The translations under genes were made by a program, and so were the position numbers. From Dryas octopetala (taxonomy: Eukaryota > Streptophyta > Magnoliopsida > Rosales > Rosaceae): a stretch of DNA of 64,000 bases. Under the pieces are notes generated by a model that was not told the DNA's origin, made no database searches, and was given only the letters and a program-made list of their open reading frames with translations. Shown here piece after piece: positions 22,350 to 38,500 of this stretch. The first letter of the stretch is position 1; every line of letters begins with the position of its first letter. Location: contig OY992839.1 of the NCBI GenBank assembly GCA_963921425.1, forward strand, positions 312,501 to 376,500. Reading direction: 5' to 3'.

Positions 22350-22771
22350 TCAGTATGTGCAACTAACTGATTATACAAGATTAATAGAATTCAGTCACAG
22401 TTTTTTTAGATCTCTTTAATATTATATATACTTTTAGAATCGATCAGAACAAACTGAAAAAGATTGCCTCATGCAGTCATGCATGCCATGTTTCCAAGTA
22501 AGCAATAACTATTTACAAAGATAATACATTGTCAAAACAATTAAGCTACCAGACTTAAAATTATTTCGCAGACACAGCAGCTTTATGTGTTCACTTATTT
22601 GCAGAAAAAAATCTTTACAAAGATGGTACAGTAGGTACTTCATCAAAACAGTTATGTACAAAGTTGGACACAGCAGCTACTGCTATGTGTTCACTTTTAT
22701 TATTATTTTCTTTAAGAAGCTAGACATGTGTTCACTTGTTTGAAGCAAGCATGGTAGGTGGTTGGAGTGCT
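22350..22771. other. convergent 3' spacer
   Basis: Short gap between the tail-to-tail TFIIIC subunit and USP genes. GACACAGCAGCT and TATGTGTTCACTT words recur two or three times, a weak local repeat. No gene. Confidence 0.5.
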
Positions 22772-23582
22772 TTAATTTTTTATTTTGGGCCTCTTCACAA
22801 TCATGACTGTGCAGTGAGCATGATGAGCACAATAATCACTTACACTGCCTAAAACAGCCCTGCAGCAAGAGAATGAGAATCCAATAGATTAATGTATGTT
22901 AGTTACTGCAGCAACATATTGCATATATATCCTTTCCACCAAAAATGTGTATATAATATTTTAGAAATGAGTTGATTAGGTGATAAATATGTATATACCT
23001 TTTGATAGCTCCATAGCCATGACTACCAGAGACCAATATGGATGCCTTGTGTTTTTCTACAGCTTCACAGAGAACGTTCCTAACATCCCCTGCAGCCACC
23101 TCCACTACCACATCATTCACCTGCATATGCCATCAACATCAATTTAATCAAAAATAATATTCTACGTTAATGACAAATTTGTCTGCATGAGGGCCATGAC
23201 CCCAGTACTCTAGTCTTGAAAGCTTGTTCTGCAGAATTCAGCATGCCATATATATATATATATATATACATGGCACTCTTTGCAGAAAATTTTCATAAGA
23301 AACCAAGTGATCATGTGGATGATTAATATTTACCAATTTGGAGGCGCAAATTTTCTTAGCCTTTTCTACAACTCGGACGGCTATCTTCTTGAGGTCTGCC
23401 TCTAGGGTTGGCAACACTTCACATCCTCCAAGTCCGGTGAGGGCCATGGCGGAGGGTGAGGGTTTGGCATGGACAAGGACGAGCTTGAAAAGAGGGTTTG
23501 ATGCAAAGGGAGTGAAGAAGTGGTCCAGAGTCCATTCGAGAGCGTATGCGCTGCATTCGCTCTCGTCTATACCAACCACCAT
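22772..23582 (-). CDS. universal stress protein (USP) A-like, tandem copy 1
   Basis: Three exons, 23334-23582, 22999-23120 and 22772-22859, give 152 residues. It is a single Usp domain starting MVVGIDESECSAYALEWTLDHFF. The C-terminal nucleotide-binding motif is complete: GSHG, nine residues, then GS (GSHGYGAIKRAVLGS), so the protein probably binds ATP. Such small soluble USPs respond to hypoxia, drought or other stress. The first ATG upstream (23644) is out of frame and stops after ten codons. The paralogue next door starts 9 codons earlier with MATSAEKQV, so an indel seems to have removed the ancestral start and the in-frame Met at 23582 is taken instead. Compared with copy 2 it lacks the intron after the LAGPG position. 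Similar to Arabidopsis AT3G62550-type proteins, from memory. Confidence 0.87.
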
Positions 23583-23644
23583 TACTTGTTGCTGCTGCTT
23601 TGAATTCTCCTTCAGTCCTTCTCCACCACTCTAGTAGTTGCCAT

Positions 23645-24655
23645 TGCAACTTTGTTGTTCTCTTCCAGATATGCCAGACACAGAGTTTGTTTACTCATCA
23701 CCACGAAATTTGTGGGTACGTTGATGATCACTTGCTCATTTCTCTGCCTACTTATAGTGATTAGTGTACGCTGGAACGAATTGTGAGCTAAACCCAACTG
23801 GATCAGGCACAGCTTATAATTAAAATACTACCTAATTTGACATTACCACTGGCGCTTGTCCCCTTTCCCATGTTGGAATGGTTGGTGGTATATATTTCTC
23901 TCTTAATTAATTACCACCGGCGCGCATAGTATTTAGTATATATGTATTTCTCCTCCATCAAGGTGATGATCAAAACTGATAACTTATCGTTTGAAGTAAT
24001 CTTATAGGAATGGTCCATTCAATTTTATATTTTTAAAAGAAATTATAGAATAACTAATCAATAATTTTGTTCAATCTAAAAAGCTGGCTAGCATACAGAA
24101 ATTAAGGATAAGTAATAGCCTTTGAGTTTATGAAGCGTTTAGTTTCTATAAGCCGAAAGGTCGTAGATGGTGGATAGGGTGCATATTTCACTTCAATTAC
24201 ACTATTCACATAGAATACTTAACCAGAAATTTGTAGATTCAAATTCAAACAATTCCATCTTTCTACTAAAAATTGCCATCCTTGATATATACATCATTTC
24301 CATTTGGCGTTTATTGACCATTTTGACATAATTATGAATTTATGATAATACTGAACTTCAGGAAATTATAGTTTTATTGTAGTATTAAGAACAACAGCAA
24401 TGAAAAATAATGCTCCTGATGTTGGACCCAGTCTGTGTCATAACTCATAACTTACCAGATCAAGCTTCGTAAGATTAATTACTTGTTTATACAAAAGTTT
24501 GATGTTCAACTTTCAACCGTATAATACATGCCATATGTTTAAGCTTGAACAATCAAGCTATAGGCACAAGTATAACACATTTCAATACACAGATGATCGA
24601 ATTTATTACATGTATCGTAATCTTGCCAACACCACGCATAGGAGTCTTGATTTGC
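23645..24655. other. spacer between tandem USP genes
   Basis: Promoter of copy 1 and 3' flank of copy 2. AT-rich, with TATATGTATT runs. No additional exon seen. Confidence 0.5.
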
Positions 24656-26259
24656 TTAGTGTTTTAGTTTAGGCCTCTTCACAATCATCACACTACAGTG
24701 AGCGTGATGAGCACAATAGTCGCTTACACTTCCCAAAACCGCCCTGCATGAGAATCAAACAGAACATTAAGATTTCTGCAGATGAGTAACATCCTTTTCC
24801 ACCAAAACTACTCAAGGAACAAACAGTCTAAATGAAATTTTGCCCTGAACAAGAAGGCTTTCTAAAATACAACTAGTAGCTAACTTAATTGATTAATAAC
24901 TCAAGCTCGACCATATTAATCACTTTAACCTCCTTTATAAAACCTTGTTTACATCCTCAATATAATAAATCAACTAACCACTAATTATACCACATGGATA
25001 CTTCACAACTGAACTTTGTGAATATTAGAATTGGTTCACTCAAAAGATTGGAATATGTTCAATGAATACCTTTTTATAGCTCCATAGCCATGACTACCCA
25101 CAACCAAGATGGATGCATGGTGCCTTTCAACAGCCTCACAGAGAACATTCCTAGCATCTCCTTCCACAACCTCCACGGTCGCATTCGTTACCTGCATAGA
25201 ATCTGAAATGTTCAAAAAGCCCGCTAGGGAAACGCAAGTTCTTCATATCACCTAAAGTCTAGCACGGCTAGTCCTAGAAATTTCCGCGGACAGTCATCAG
25301 CTTCCCTATTTCTCAGCTCACTAAGATAGCATAAGAATTACATTGTTTTTAAATAACTTTTTGTTCAAGGAAAATTTGCTACTGACATGACTCCTTACCT
25401 AATCATAACACTTGGATTCATTGCAGGTCTTACTACAGTTCATGTCTGCTTCATGACATGTTCCATTGATTTAATTGATCTTAAATGACATGACTAACAA
25501 AACCGTGGATACCCAATACCCAGTCATGCACATAAACCCAATAGTACTATAATAGATTATCGATACTGTATGTTAGCAAGGTCCAAATGACTTTAGAGCA
25601 TGATTCTCCTATAAGATAGTTTAATAAATTAAGGAAAAATACCATATAATCATTTCTATAATAGAAGATTAAACCCGAAGGAAAAGAGACTTAATTCTTG
25701 AAGTTTTATTTGCTTAAATATATAATAAAAGGGTCAAATTTGCATGAGAAGCAATTCAATTTCAGGGGTACGCATAGAATAGAAGTTATATATATGGCAT
25801 GATCACAATGGTTTGTTTTTAAAGAAGGAAAAATTGAGAAATACCGATTTAGAAGCGCAGAATTCCTTAGCCTTCTCAACAACGCGGGCAGCTATCCTCT
25901 TCAAATCGGCATCCACAATCGGCAAAACCTCCGCCCCTCCTAAAAGTAAGCACAACACACAAACTCAGATTAATTATCACCTCCACAACCATAACCAATC
26001 AATTAATGAAGTAATTAATTAATTAGCAGGTAAAATTCTATATTATGGTGGGCGGCGTAGCAGTTATGGGTTTACCAGGGCCAGCGAGGCCGACGACGGA
26101 GGAAGTCATGGGTTTGGCGTGAACGATGACGAGCTTGAAAGGCGAGTTGGGACCTAAGGGGGTGAAGAAGTGGTCCAGAGTCCATTCCAGAGCATACGTG
26201 CTGTGCTCGCTCTCGTCCGCTCCTATCACCATAACTTGCTTCTCTGCACTCGTCGCCAT
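24656..26259 (-). CDS. universal stress protein (USP) A-like, tandem copy 2
   Basis: Four exons, 26076-26259, 25845-25939, 25070-25191 and 24656-24743, give 162 residues. The start is MATSAEKQVMVIGADESEHSTYALEWTLDHFF. The ATP-binding motif G-2X-G-9X-GS is present as GSHGYGAIKRAVLGS, and the protein ends MIVKRPKLKH. The last two exons have the same lengths (122 and 88 nt) and phases as those of copy 1, proving tandem duplication. The extra intron interrupts the GPGG codons and has no counterpart in copy 1. The leader is a very long CT repeat directly upstream of the ATG. A glycine-to-alanine change (VIGADES where copy 1 has VVGIDES) is the only notable difference in the first strand region. 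Expected to be a cytosolic, stress-responsive, ATP-binding protein. Confidence 0.9.
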
Positions 26260-26265
26260 TGTTGC

Positions 26266-30546
<4,281 letters not shown>

Positions 30547-32809
30547 ATGAAGTTCTGCAAGAAATACCAGGAGTACATGCAAGGCCAAGAGAAAAAGCTA
30601 CCTGGGGTTGGCTTCAAGAAGCTTAAGAAGATCTTGAAGAAATGCCGTAGAGACTTTCACACCCAGAAGGACATTCATGATGTCCGAACATGCCATGACC
30701 ATAATTGCCCAGGTGATTTTATATAAAACTTTGTTTCATGGTTTTTCTGTTGGTTGATGAATGAACCTCTTTTTTGGTCTATTTATCATATTAAATTTCT
30801 AAACTTTGATCCATTTCTTGGATATTTAAACCCCAATACCGTTCCATTTATGTTCTTTTCAATCGTATGCTGAGGCTTTTGAGATGAGAAGCAGATATCT
30901 TACATTCATTTTAGTGATTCATATTATAGCCAAGTTGGAGGATAAAGAAAACAAATTCAAATTTTGCTTATTTGATTTCCAATCTGAAGGTTCTTGAACC
31001 CACAAACACAATTGGTTGGCCTGCTCACGCTTTTTGAATTGAATTGTGCAGTGTGTGATGGGACCTTTTTCCCTTCCCTTCTCAATGAAATGTCTGCAGT
31101 GGTAGGCTTCTTTAATAAGCGTGCACAGCAACTGCTTGAGCTGCATGTGGCTTCTGGGTTTCGCAAGTACTTCTTCTGGTTCAAGGGCAAGCTTCGAGGG
31201 AACCATGTGGCCTTGATCCAAGAAGGCAAGGACCTTGTTACTTATGCACTGATCAATGCCATTGCGGTTCGAAAAATTCTAAAGAAATATGACAAGGTAT
31301 GGATGATCGAATATCTATCCCACTTGTGAATAGCATATCTATCCAAGTTTTGATAATCTAGTTAAATGATTGAATATGTTATGGTTTTTGTTTATGTTTG
31401 GGGAACAGATTCATTACTCAACTCAAGGACAGGCCTTCAAGTCGCAAGCTCAAAGTATGCATATTGGAATCCTTCAGAGTCCATGGCTTTGTGAGCTTAT
31501 GGCTTTTCACATCAACTTAAGAGAAACCAAGATTGAGTCAAGGAAGGCACCGGCGTTGTTCGAGGGATGCGCCCTTACATTTAATGATGGGAAACCATCT
31601 CTCACCTGTGAGCTCTCTGATTCTGTCAAGGTTGATATTGACTTGACATGTTCTATATGCTTGGTGAGTATCAAGATTTTTCATTTTTCTCAGGATCTCC
31701 TGCATATCATGCACTCTTATTGACTGCGTATTTTTGTTGATTGATATGCACTGCGAGCACATCATTTAAATTCTGCCTGTGGATTCAATTCTAATATAAA
31801 ATTGCACATCATTTCAAGAATTAATCATGAAATACCTAAAATTGCACTTTTGTTGATTAATGTGCACTCTCAGAGTATTACTCTAGTCTCTTGCACTTAA
31901 ATGGAAAATTCTTCTATGCCTTTTTATTATTCATTATTGTTATGAAGTAGAGCAAATATGGCCACTTTTAAAGCCTCCATGGCCTATGGGTTTTAGGAAT
32001 AAGCATGACCAAAGTAGTAGGAGTTGTAAGGAAGAAAGCATTTTGCTACTATTGTGCTTCGTTTGAGGTTCTTAATGACTAATTCATGTGATTTTCTTTG
32101 TGTCTTCCCCTTTACAGGACACAGTTTTTGATCCAGTTGCTCTCACATGTGGTCATATATTCTGCTACATGTGTGCTTGCTCTGCTGCATCAGTGACTAT
32201 TGTGGATGGATTAAAGGTTGCAGATCCTAAAGAAAAATGCCCTCTATGCCGAGAGGTGAGTACTATCTCATTTCCCAATAGGAGCTAGTTATCTTTTAGC
32301 CTTTGTACCACAAAGTGGTGTCTAGTACTTGTGATTAGGACCTGGAGAATAAGATGCTGCAGTACGATCCGAGTTAAAATCACTTACCATTTTGTAATTT
32401 TTTTTGTGTTGATTTCAGGCAAGAGTTTATGAAGGTGCTGTACACTTAGAAGAGCTTAGCATGTTACTCGGCCGAAGGTAGTGTAACTGTCCACTATACT
32501 ACTTACTTTGCATCCTTATTTCAATGAGTAAAGAGCCCAGCTTGATGTTATTCTTACCTAAGTTTTATGCACTAACTGTTTGGGAGGGGATGAGGTTGAA
32601 AAAGGCAAAAAATAAACGATTAAATATATGATGGCTCATGGCGGTGTAGTTGCAGTTTCACCCTATGCAAATTTCTCATCCTAATTTGTTCATCTTTTAA
32701 CAGATGCCATGAATACTGGGAGCAGAGGATGCAGACAGAAAGGGTAGAGAGGATTCAACAAGTAAAGCAACACTGGGAATCCCAGTGCCGGGCATTCATG
32801 GGCGTTTAG
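30547..32809 (+). CDS. NLA: SPX-domain RING E3 ubiquitin ligase, NLA/BAH1-like
   Basis: Six exons, 30547-30712, 31052-31296, 31409-31663, 32118-32255, 32419-32477 and 32704-32809, give 322 residues. An N-terminal SPX domain starts [20 protein letters not shown] and includes the basic [12 protein letters not shown] helix that senses inositol pyrophosphates. A linker with [16 protein letters not shown] leads to a C3HC4 RING at about 218-267 ([20 protein letters not shown]). The tail is basic and helical ([19 protein letters not shown]). NLA ubiquitinates plasma-membrane PHT1 phosphate transporters with PHO2, and NRT1.7, linking nitrogen and phosphate status. In Arabidopsis it is repressed by miR827 through the 5' UTR; no clear miR827 target was seen in the 300 bases before this ATG. 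All borders are GT-AG. Confidence 0.93.
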
Positions 32810-33329
32810 TTGCACCGCAGTTGGGAATATTTTGTTCCTGTAGCCTTGAATAGATTATGTATATAATTCTTTTCAATTTTTAGTATTTGGGATTAACTTT
32901 TGGTCTTAACCCAAGTAAAAATGGTTTTCTTTTCTCGTTTCTTTTTTGGTCTGAGAAGTAAAAATGTTCAATTATTTACGATGGTTTTGCAATTTTTGCA
33001 TCCTTATGTTGTCTTATGACATGAACTAAAGAAAATTTAAGGATTTATGAAAGAACTCGTGACCTCAAGAAACAATAAGATTAACGTGATCTCAAGAAAC
33101 AATAAGATTAACAGAGAAGCATTTAACCTCTAACATTATTAAACACGTTATTTATTTAATTCTACCCTCTTATTGAAAAAAGAAACTAACTCAATCCTAA
33201 GCTGACTTCTGGTTAAAGACTTCTCTTATTGAAACTAAATAAAATAACAAAAAGATTAGATTAGTTACAGATTCGATTCCCTCCAAATCCTTCTAGTGAT
33301 CGTATTCCTATTCAGATTAACACTCGTCT
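32810..33329. other. spacer with a 27-bp tandem duplication
   Basis: 3' end of the NLA-like gene and upstream flank of the STIP1-like pseudogene. Contains the repeat at 33058-33111; otherwise unremarkable. Confidence 0.5.
33058..33111 (+). repeat. 27-bp tandem duplication
   Basis: Two adjacent 27-bp units (CGTGAYCTCAAGAAACAATA and on) differ at a single base. It lies about 220 bp upstream of the STIP1-like pseudogene start. Confidence 0.85.
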
Positions 33330-35424
33330 GTGATGGAAGAAGAAGATTATGATCAGGAGATGGAGAGGTTTGGAATGGAGAACGATTACGAGGACGGCCA
33401 CTGGATCGACGGCGACTTCTTTTACAGCAAGAAGCGCAAGCAGAAGACAACCCAGACCAAAGACGATGTCCTCTACGGCATATTCTCTGCCGAGTACTCC
33501 GACGACCACGATGAAGAGTCTTCCAGAAAACGCAGGAGGAAAGACCGCATTGTCGGTGTCAATTTCGTCTCCACCGGCATTGTCATCCCCAACCAGGAGA
33601 TTCAGAAGATGGACAACAATTCCAGGCAGCAAAACGATGATGATAGGCCTGACATTGTTCATGGGGTTGGGCTTGGTGGCACTGCGGGTTCTGGTTTGGG
33701 TTTTGGTGATTTGAATTCCTTAGGGGACGACGTTGACGACAATTTTTTGCCGATGGCGTTTGGGAACAAGATAAAGGACGGAGCTTTGAGGAGACAAGAG
33801 GAGAGGGAAAAACTCAAATTGCAGCAGTCGACTGATCAGACTCGTCAGAATCGAATCTTCGGGAATGGGGTTCTGGGGGAGTTCGAGAAACACACAAAGG
33901 GCTTTGGGATGAAGGTGCTTAAGAGCATGGGGTACAAAGGAGGTGGACTTGGCAAGAATGAGCAGGGCATGGTCACCCCTATAGAACCCAAGTTGAGGCC
34001 AAAAAATATGGGCATGGGTTTCAATGATTACAAGGAGACCAACATCCAAGAAGAATTGGATCAATGCGACAAGCCCAACAACAACCAGCCTAATGTTGGT
34101 CTGCCTGCCACCACCACCACCAAAAAGAGACTTTTGTGGAAGAAGAAGAACAGGAATAACAAGAAGCAGTATGTATCTGCCAAGGAGTTGTTAGCCGAGA
34201 AGCGGGAAGAGAAGGAGGGTGTGGAGGTTTTTGTGGACAAGGTGATTGATATGCGGGGACCTTGGGTTCGAATCTTGACCAGTGTGGAGAATTTGAATGA
34301 TTATGACCAAGAGAAAGCCAGAGAAGACGAGGATGTTCCCATGCCCGAGCTACAGTACAACATCAGGTTGATTCTAGACTTGATTGAGGATGCTATCTGT
34401 AAGATTGATAGGGATTTGAGGAATGATAGAGAGACAGCCATCCGCTTCAAGAATGAGAAAGAGAGGTTGGAAGCAGAGGCAGCTAGGCAGAAGCAGCAAT
34501 TGGATAGCTTGGAGGGTATCATGACTGTGTGTTGGATCGACTGGAAGAAGAGAATTCCGCTGGAATATTGACTTTGGACTCACTGGAAAAGTGCTTCAGT
34601 GACCTGCAGAGAAGGTATGCTAATGACTATAAGTTATATAACTTGTCTTACATTGCCTGCTCCTTTGCTCTGCCTTTGTTTATGAGGATGTTTCAGGGTT
34701 GGGATCCTCTGCAGAACCCCTTGCATGGCTTGGACATGGTATGCACCTGGAAGACTTTGCTGAATGGAGAGGAAGAGATTAATTATTCAATGTCACCCTA
34801 TACCCAATTGGTTTTCGAGGTTGTGGTACCTGCAGTGAGACTTGCTGGCATCCATACCTGGCAAGCCAAGGACCCTGAACCCATGCTTTGTTTTTTGGAG
34901 TCTTGGGAGAACCTGCTTCCCCCTCCTGTCCTTGATGCCATATTGGATATGGTAGTCTTCCCTAAATTGAAGGATGCTGTGGACTTGTGGGAACCACATT
35001 GGGACACTATTCCGATCCACGTTTGGGTGCATCCATGGCTACCACTATTGGGAGAAAGATTGGAGGAGTTGTATCCTACCATATGGTTCAAGTTGGGTAA
35101 TGTTCTCGACACATGGCAGCCAAGCCATGGTTCGGCTTATGCCATATTCTCACCCTGGAAGAAGGTGTTTGATGCTGCCATTTGGGAACAACTTATGTAT
35201 AGGTTTATAGTTCCCAAGTTGCAGCTTGTCCTACAAGATTTCCATGTGAACCCTGCAAATCAGAGGATTGATGAGCTCAATTGGGTCATGAGTTGGGCTT
35301 CTGCTATTCCCATTCATATGATGGTAGATATGATGGTGAAGTTTTTCTTCCCCAAATGGATAACAGCTTTGTGTTGCTGGTTAAATAAAAACCCGAACTT
35401 TGGAGAGGTTTCGAATTGGTATAA
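33330..35424 (+). pseudogene. STIP1/TFIP11-like G-patch splicing factor pseudogene, 5' part
   Basis: Resembles plant septin-and-tuftelin-interacting protein 1 homologues, which act in spliceosome disassembly with the DHX15/Prp43 helicase. An acidic N-terminus (MMEEEDYDQEMERFG) is followed by a G-patch (GFGMKVLKSMGYKGGGLGKN, about residues 192-211) and then the conserved GCFC-type region. Reading continues cleanly from 33330 to about 34529. There a two-base GT expansion shifts frame: the downstream frame resumes at once with [22 protein letters not shown] and runs to [11 protein letters not shown] at about 35424. Sequence beyond that is foreign up to the retrotransposon. Intronless, as I recall for the family. 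The 3' part of the same gene lies at 38912-39382. Confidence 0.88.
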
Positions 35425-35550
35425 GGTTGGTAAAGAGAATACTACACCAGCAGATCCCATCCAATCTGTCAAGTCCCATGAAATCAGCTGATCCCCTTAC
35501 ATCAGCCTTTGAAGTCTCCTAACCACACTCACGGGATTCATCAGCCATAA

Positions 35551-38500
35551 TGTTTAGTTGACCATTCCTCTGTAATATATATAATTGATTGTACTTACCT
35601 TATACTGCTGAAGTTTCTGTAAATAGACTTGAGAAAGTCTAACCCATGTACACCTATTTATACTGCAGAAAATATACAGAATGATGATCTTGATTGTGGC
35701 AATTGTTCTTAATCTCTCTGCTCTCATCCCTCTCTCTTCCTCTTGAGTCCTTTTTCTTATATGGTATCAGAGCCCTTCGGAGCTAACCCTCAAAACATCG
35801 ATCCTACCCAAACCAATGGCCAACACACCTAACTCTGGAGAATCAAACAATCTTGATATGTCAAAACTGATTTCTGAAATGTCAAAACTTTCCTCACCTC
35901 CTTTTTCATCCCATTCTTTGCCCACCTCCTTCAATATCTCATCCTTGTTCCCAGTTCCTATGGATCGCACCAACTACTTGAGTTGGAAATCCCAATTTGA
36001 AGATGTATTGGAGATGCACGGCCTTGCAACTGTTGTCAAGAACAACACAGACCCACCCAAAGTACAAGAAGATGGATCTGTGCACCCTGAGTTAGCCAAG
36101 GATAAATTGGTCCTGAGTTGGATCAAAGCGACTTCCTCCTCCTCCATCAAAACACTTCTCATTCCTTGTACCACTGCTTATCAGGCCTGGACCATGCTGG
36201 CTAAGCGCCTTTCACCTCTTGCTAGTACCCGTGTACGGATTCTTCGAGACCAAATTCGCACTCTCAAAAAGGACAGCAACACAACAGTGACTGATTATCT
36301 CAATCATGCCAAATCACTCTACGATTCTCTCACACAAGCTGGAGCAACAATGGCTGATGATGAACTCATCAGTTATGTTCTGGATGGACTTGGACTTGAA
36401 TACAAAGAGTTAGCCACAACACTTCACCTTCATCCCGATATTGATTTCGATCGCTTCTATGATCTAACTCTAAGAGAAGAGCATCTACAGAAAAGGATGT
36501 CTCTTACCATGGCTTCAGGAGTTGCTATGGTTGCTGACCGTGCGCCCAACGAGCGCACCTTCAATTCAAATATGCCCAGTCACAATCACAATTACAATCA
36601 CAATCACAATTCGCATCACGGATCTGGAAGAGGACGCAGTCGTGGCAGAAATTGGAATCAAGGACGTGGATCAAGGAGAACAGAGCATTGGGAGCCGACT
36701 CAAGGGGCTTGGGTTCCAGATCGTCACTCTCAGCCTCGCGACCAACAATCTACTGCTGTCGCTTCTTCTCCTGCGACTCTCTCTGATGGTCGTCCTCCAC
36801 TTCTTCCAACACCACAAGGCCATTCCTCAAAGACCCAACAGAGTGAAGTAATTTGTTTTCGGTGCGATAAGCCAGGGCACATAGCCCGTTTTTGTCCTGA
36901 CCGAAGGCCTCATGCATACATGGCACAAAATTTGACCACCTCTTCTCCTTCTACTGATGATGTGGCAAACCTCAATTGGTGCTTTGATTCAGGTGCTACT
37001 CACCACATGACAGCCAACGCCACCTCTCTCCCAAATGCTCATCCTTACACAGGTACAGATAAAATTATTGTTGGGAATGGCAATCAGTTAGCAATAACAC
37101 ATATTGGCAATACAAAGTTGACTGGGTTACATAAATCACTACATCTTAATGAAGTTTTATGTGTGCCTGCAATCCGCAAGAACTTGATCTCTATCCGTCG
37201 TTTCTGCTGTGATAATGATTGTTTCTTTGAGTTGAATGCTAATGGTTTTCATGTGAAGGACAACAAGACGGGGACGGTACTCCTTACTGGCAGTAGTTCC
37301 GCTGGCCTTTATCATATTCAGACAACCCCTCACATTGCTCGTCAGATGGCTTGTTATGGAAAGCGTACAACACAAGACGTGTGGCATGCCCGACTTGGAC
37401 ACCCATCTCATTCAGTTTTTGCTACAGTGTTGAATAAGTACCACTTACCACTTGATGGTACCATTGTCTCCAATAAGAATTGTCATATCTGCCCATTAGG
37501 CAAATCTTGTCGATTGCCTTTTGAATATAGACAGTCTCATGCTCAATCTCCATTAGCACTATTACATCTTGACTTATGGGGCCCTGCACCAATTTCCTCA
37601 AATTTTGGTTATCGTTATTATTTATCCATTGTCGATGATAATACTCGGTTCACTTGGTTATATCCATTGGCTAAGAAATCAGAAGTCCTTATTACGTTTA
37701 TTCACTTCAAAAAAATGGTGGAAAATCGTTTTAGCTCTAGCATCAAACAACTGCAGATTGATGGTGGCGGTGAATTTACTAGCAAATTATTTATGAATTT
37801 TTTACGTGATCATGGAATATCTCATCAGATCTCATGTCCTTACACTCCCCAGCAAAATGGAGTGGTGGAAAGGAAACATCGACATATTGTTGCAGTGGGA
37901 CTTTGTTTGTTAGCCCAATCCCGCTTGCACCACAGCTTTTGGGTTGAAGCCTTCTCCACTGCGGTTTTTCTGATTAATCGCCTACCAACTCCTCAACTTG
38001 ACCACATATCTCCTTATGAGAAATTACTTCACCGCACACCGGATTATACATTTCTCAAAAGTTTTGGTTGTGCCTGCTTCCCTCATATGGTGCCATACAA
38101 CATGCATAAATTATCTTTTAAATCTGTTCCCTGTGTATTTATTGGCTATGCTGACCATTATAAAGGCTATCGTTGTCTTGATCCCATTTCAGGTCGCATT
38201 TATATCTCCCGGAATGTGATTTTTGATGAAGCAAGTTTCCCCTATCAACAACTTCAGACTACACCTGCCACCCAGTCCACACCTGCCGCTCACTTTGATA
38301 TTGGGCCCAGCTTGACCTCTCCACAAATCAACAATTCTACAAGTCCAACCCAATCTGCCCCTATTATTCCTGAATCTCCATCAGTTGCCACCTTGCAAGA
38401 AAATACGGCCCCACAGGCAGCAAAAGTGTCAAGCCCATTAGTCAACCCCTCTGCAAGCCCATCTCAATCTGACCCCACACACTCTGACCCAACACAAACT

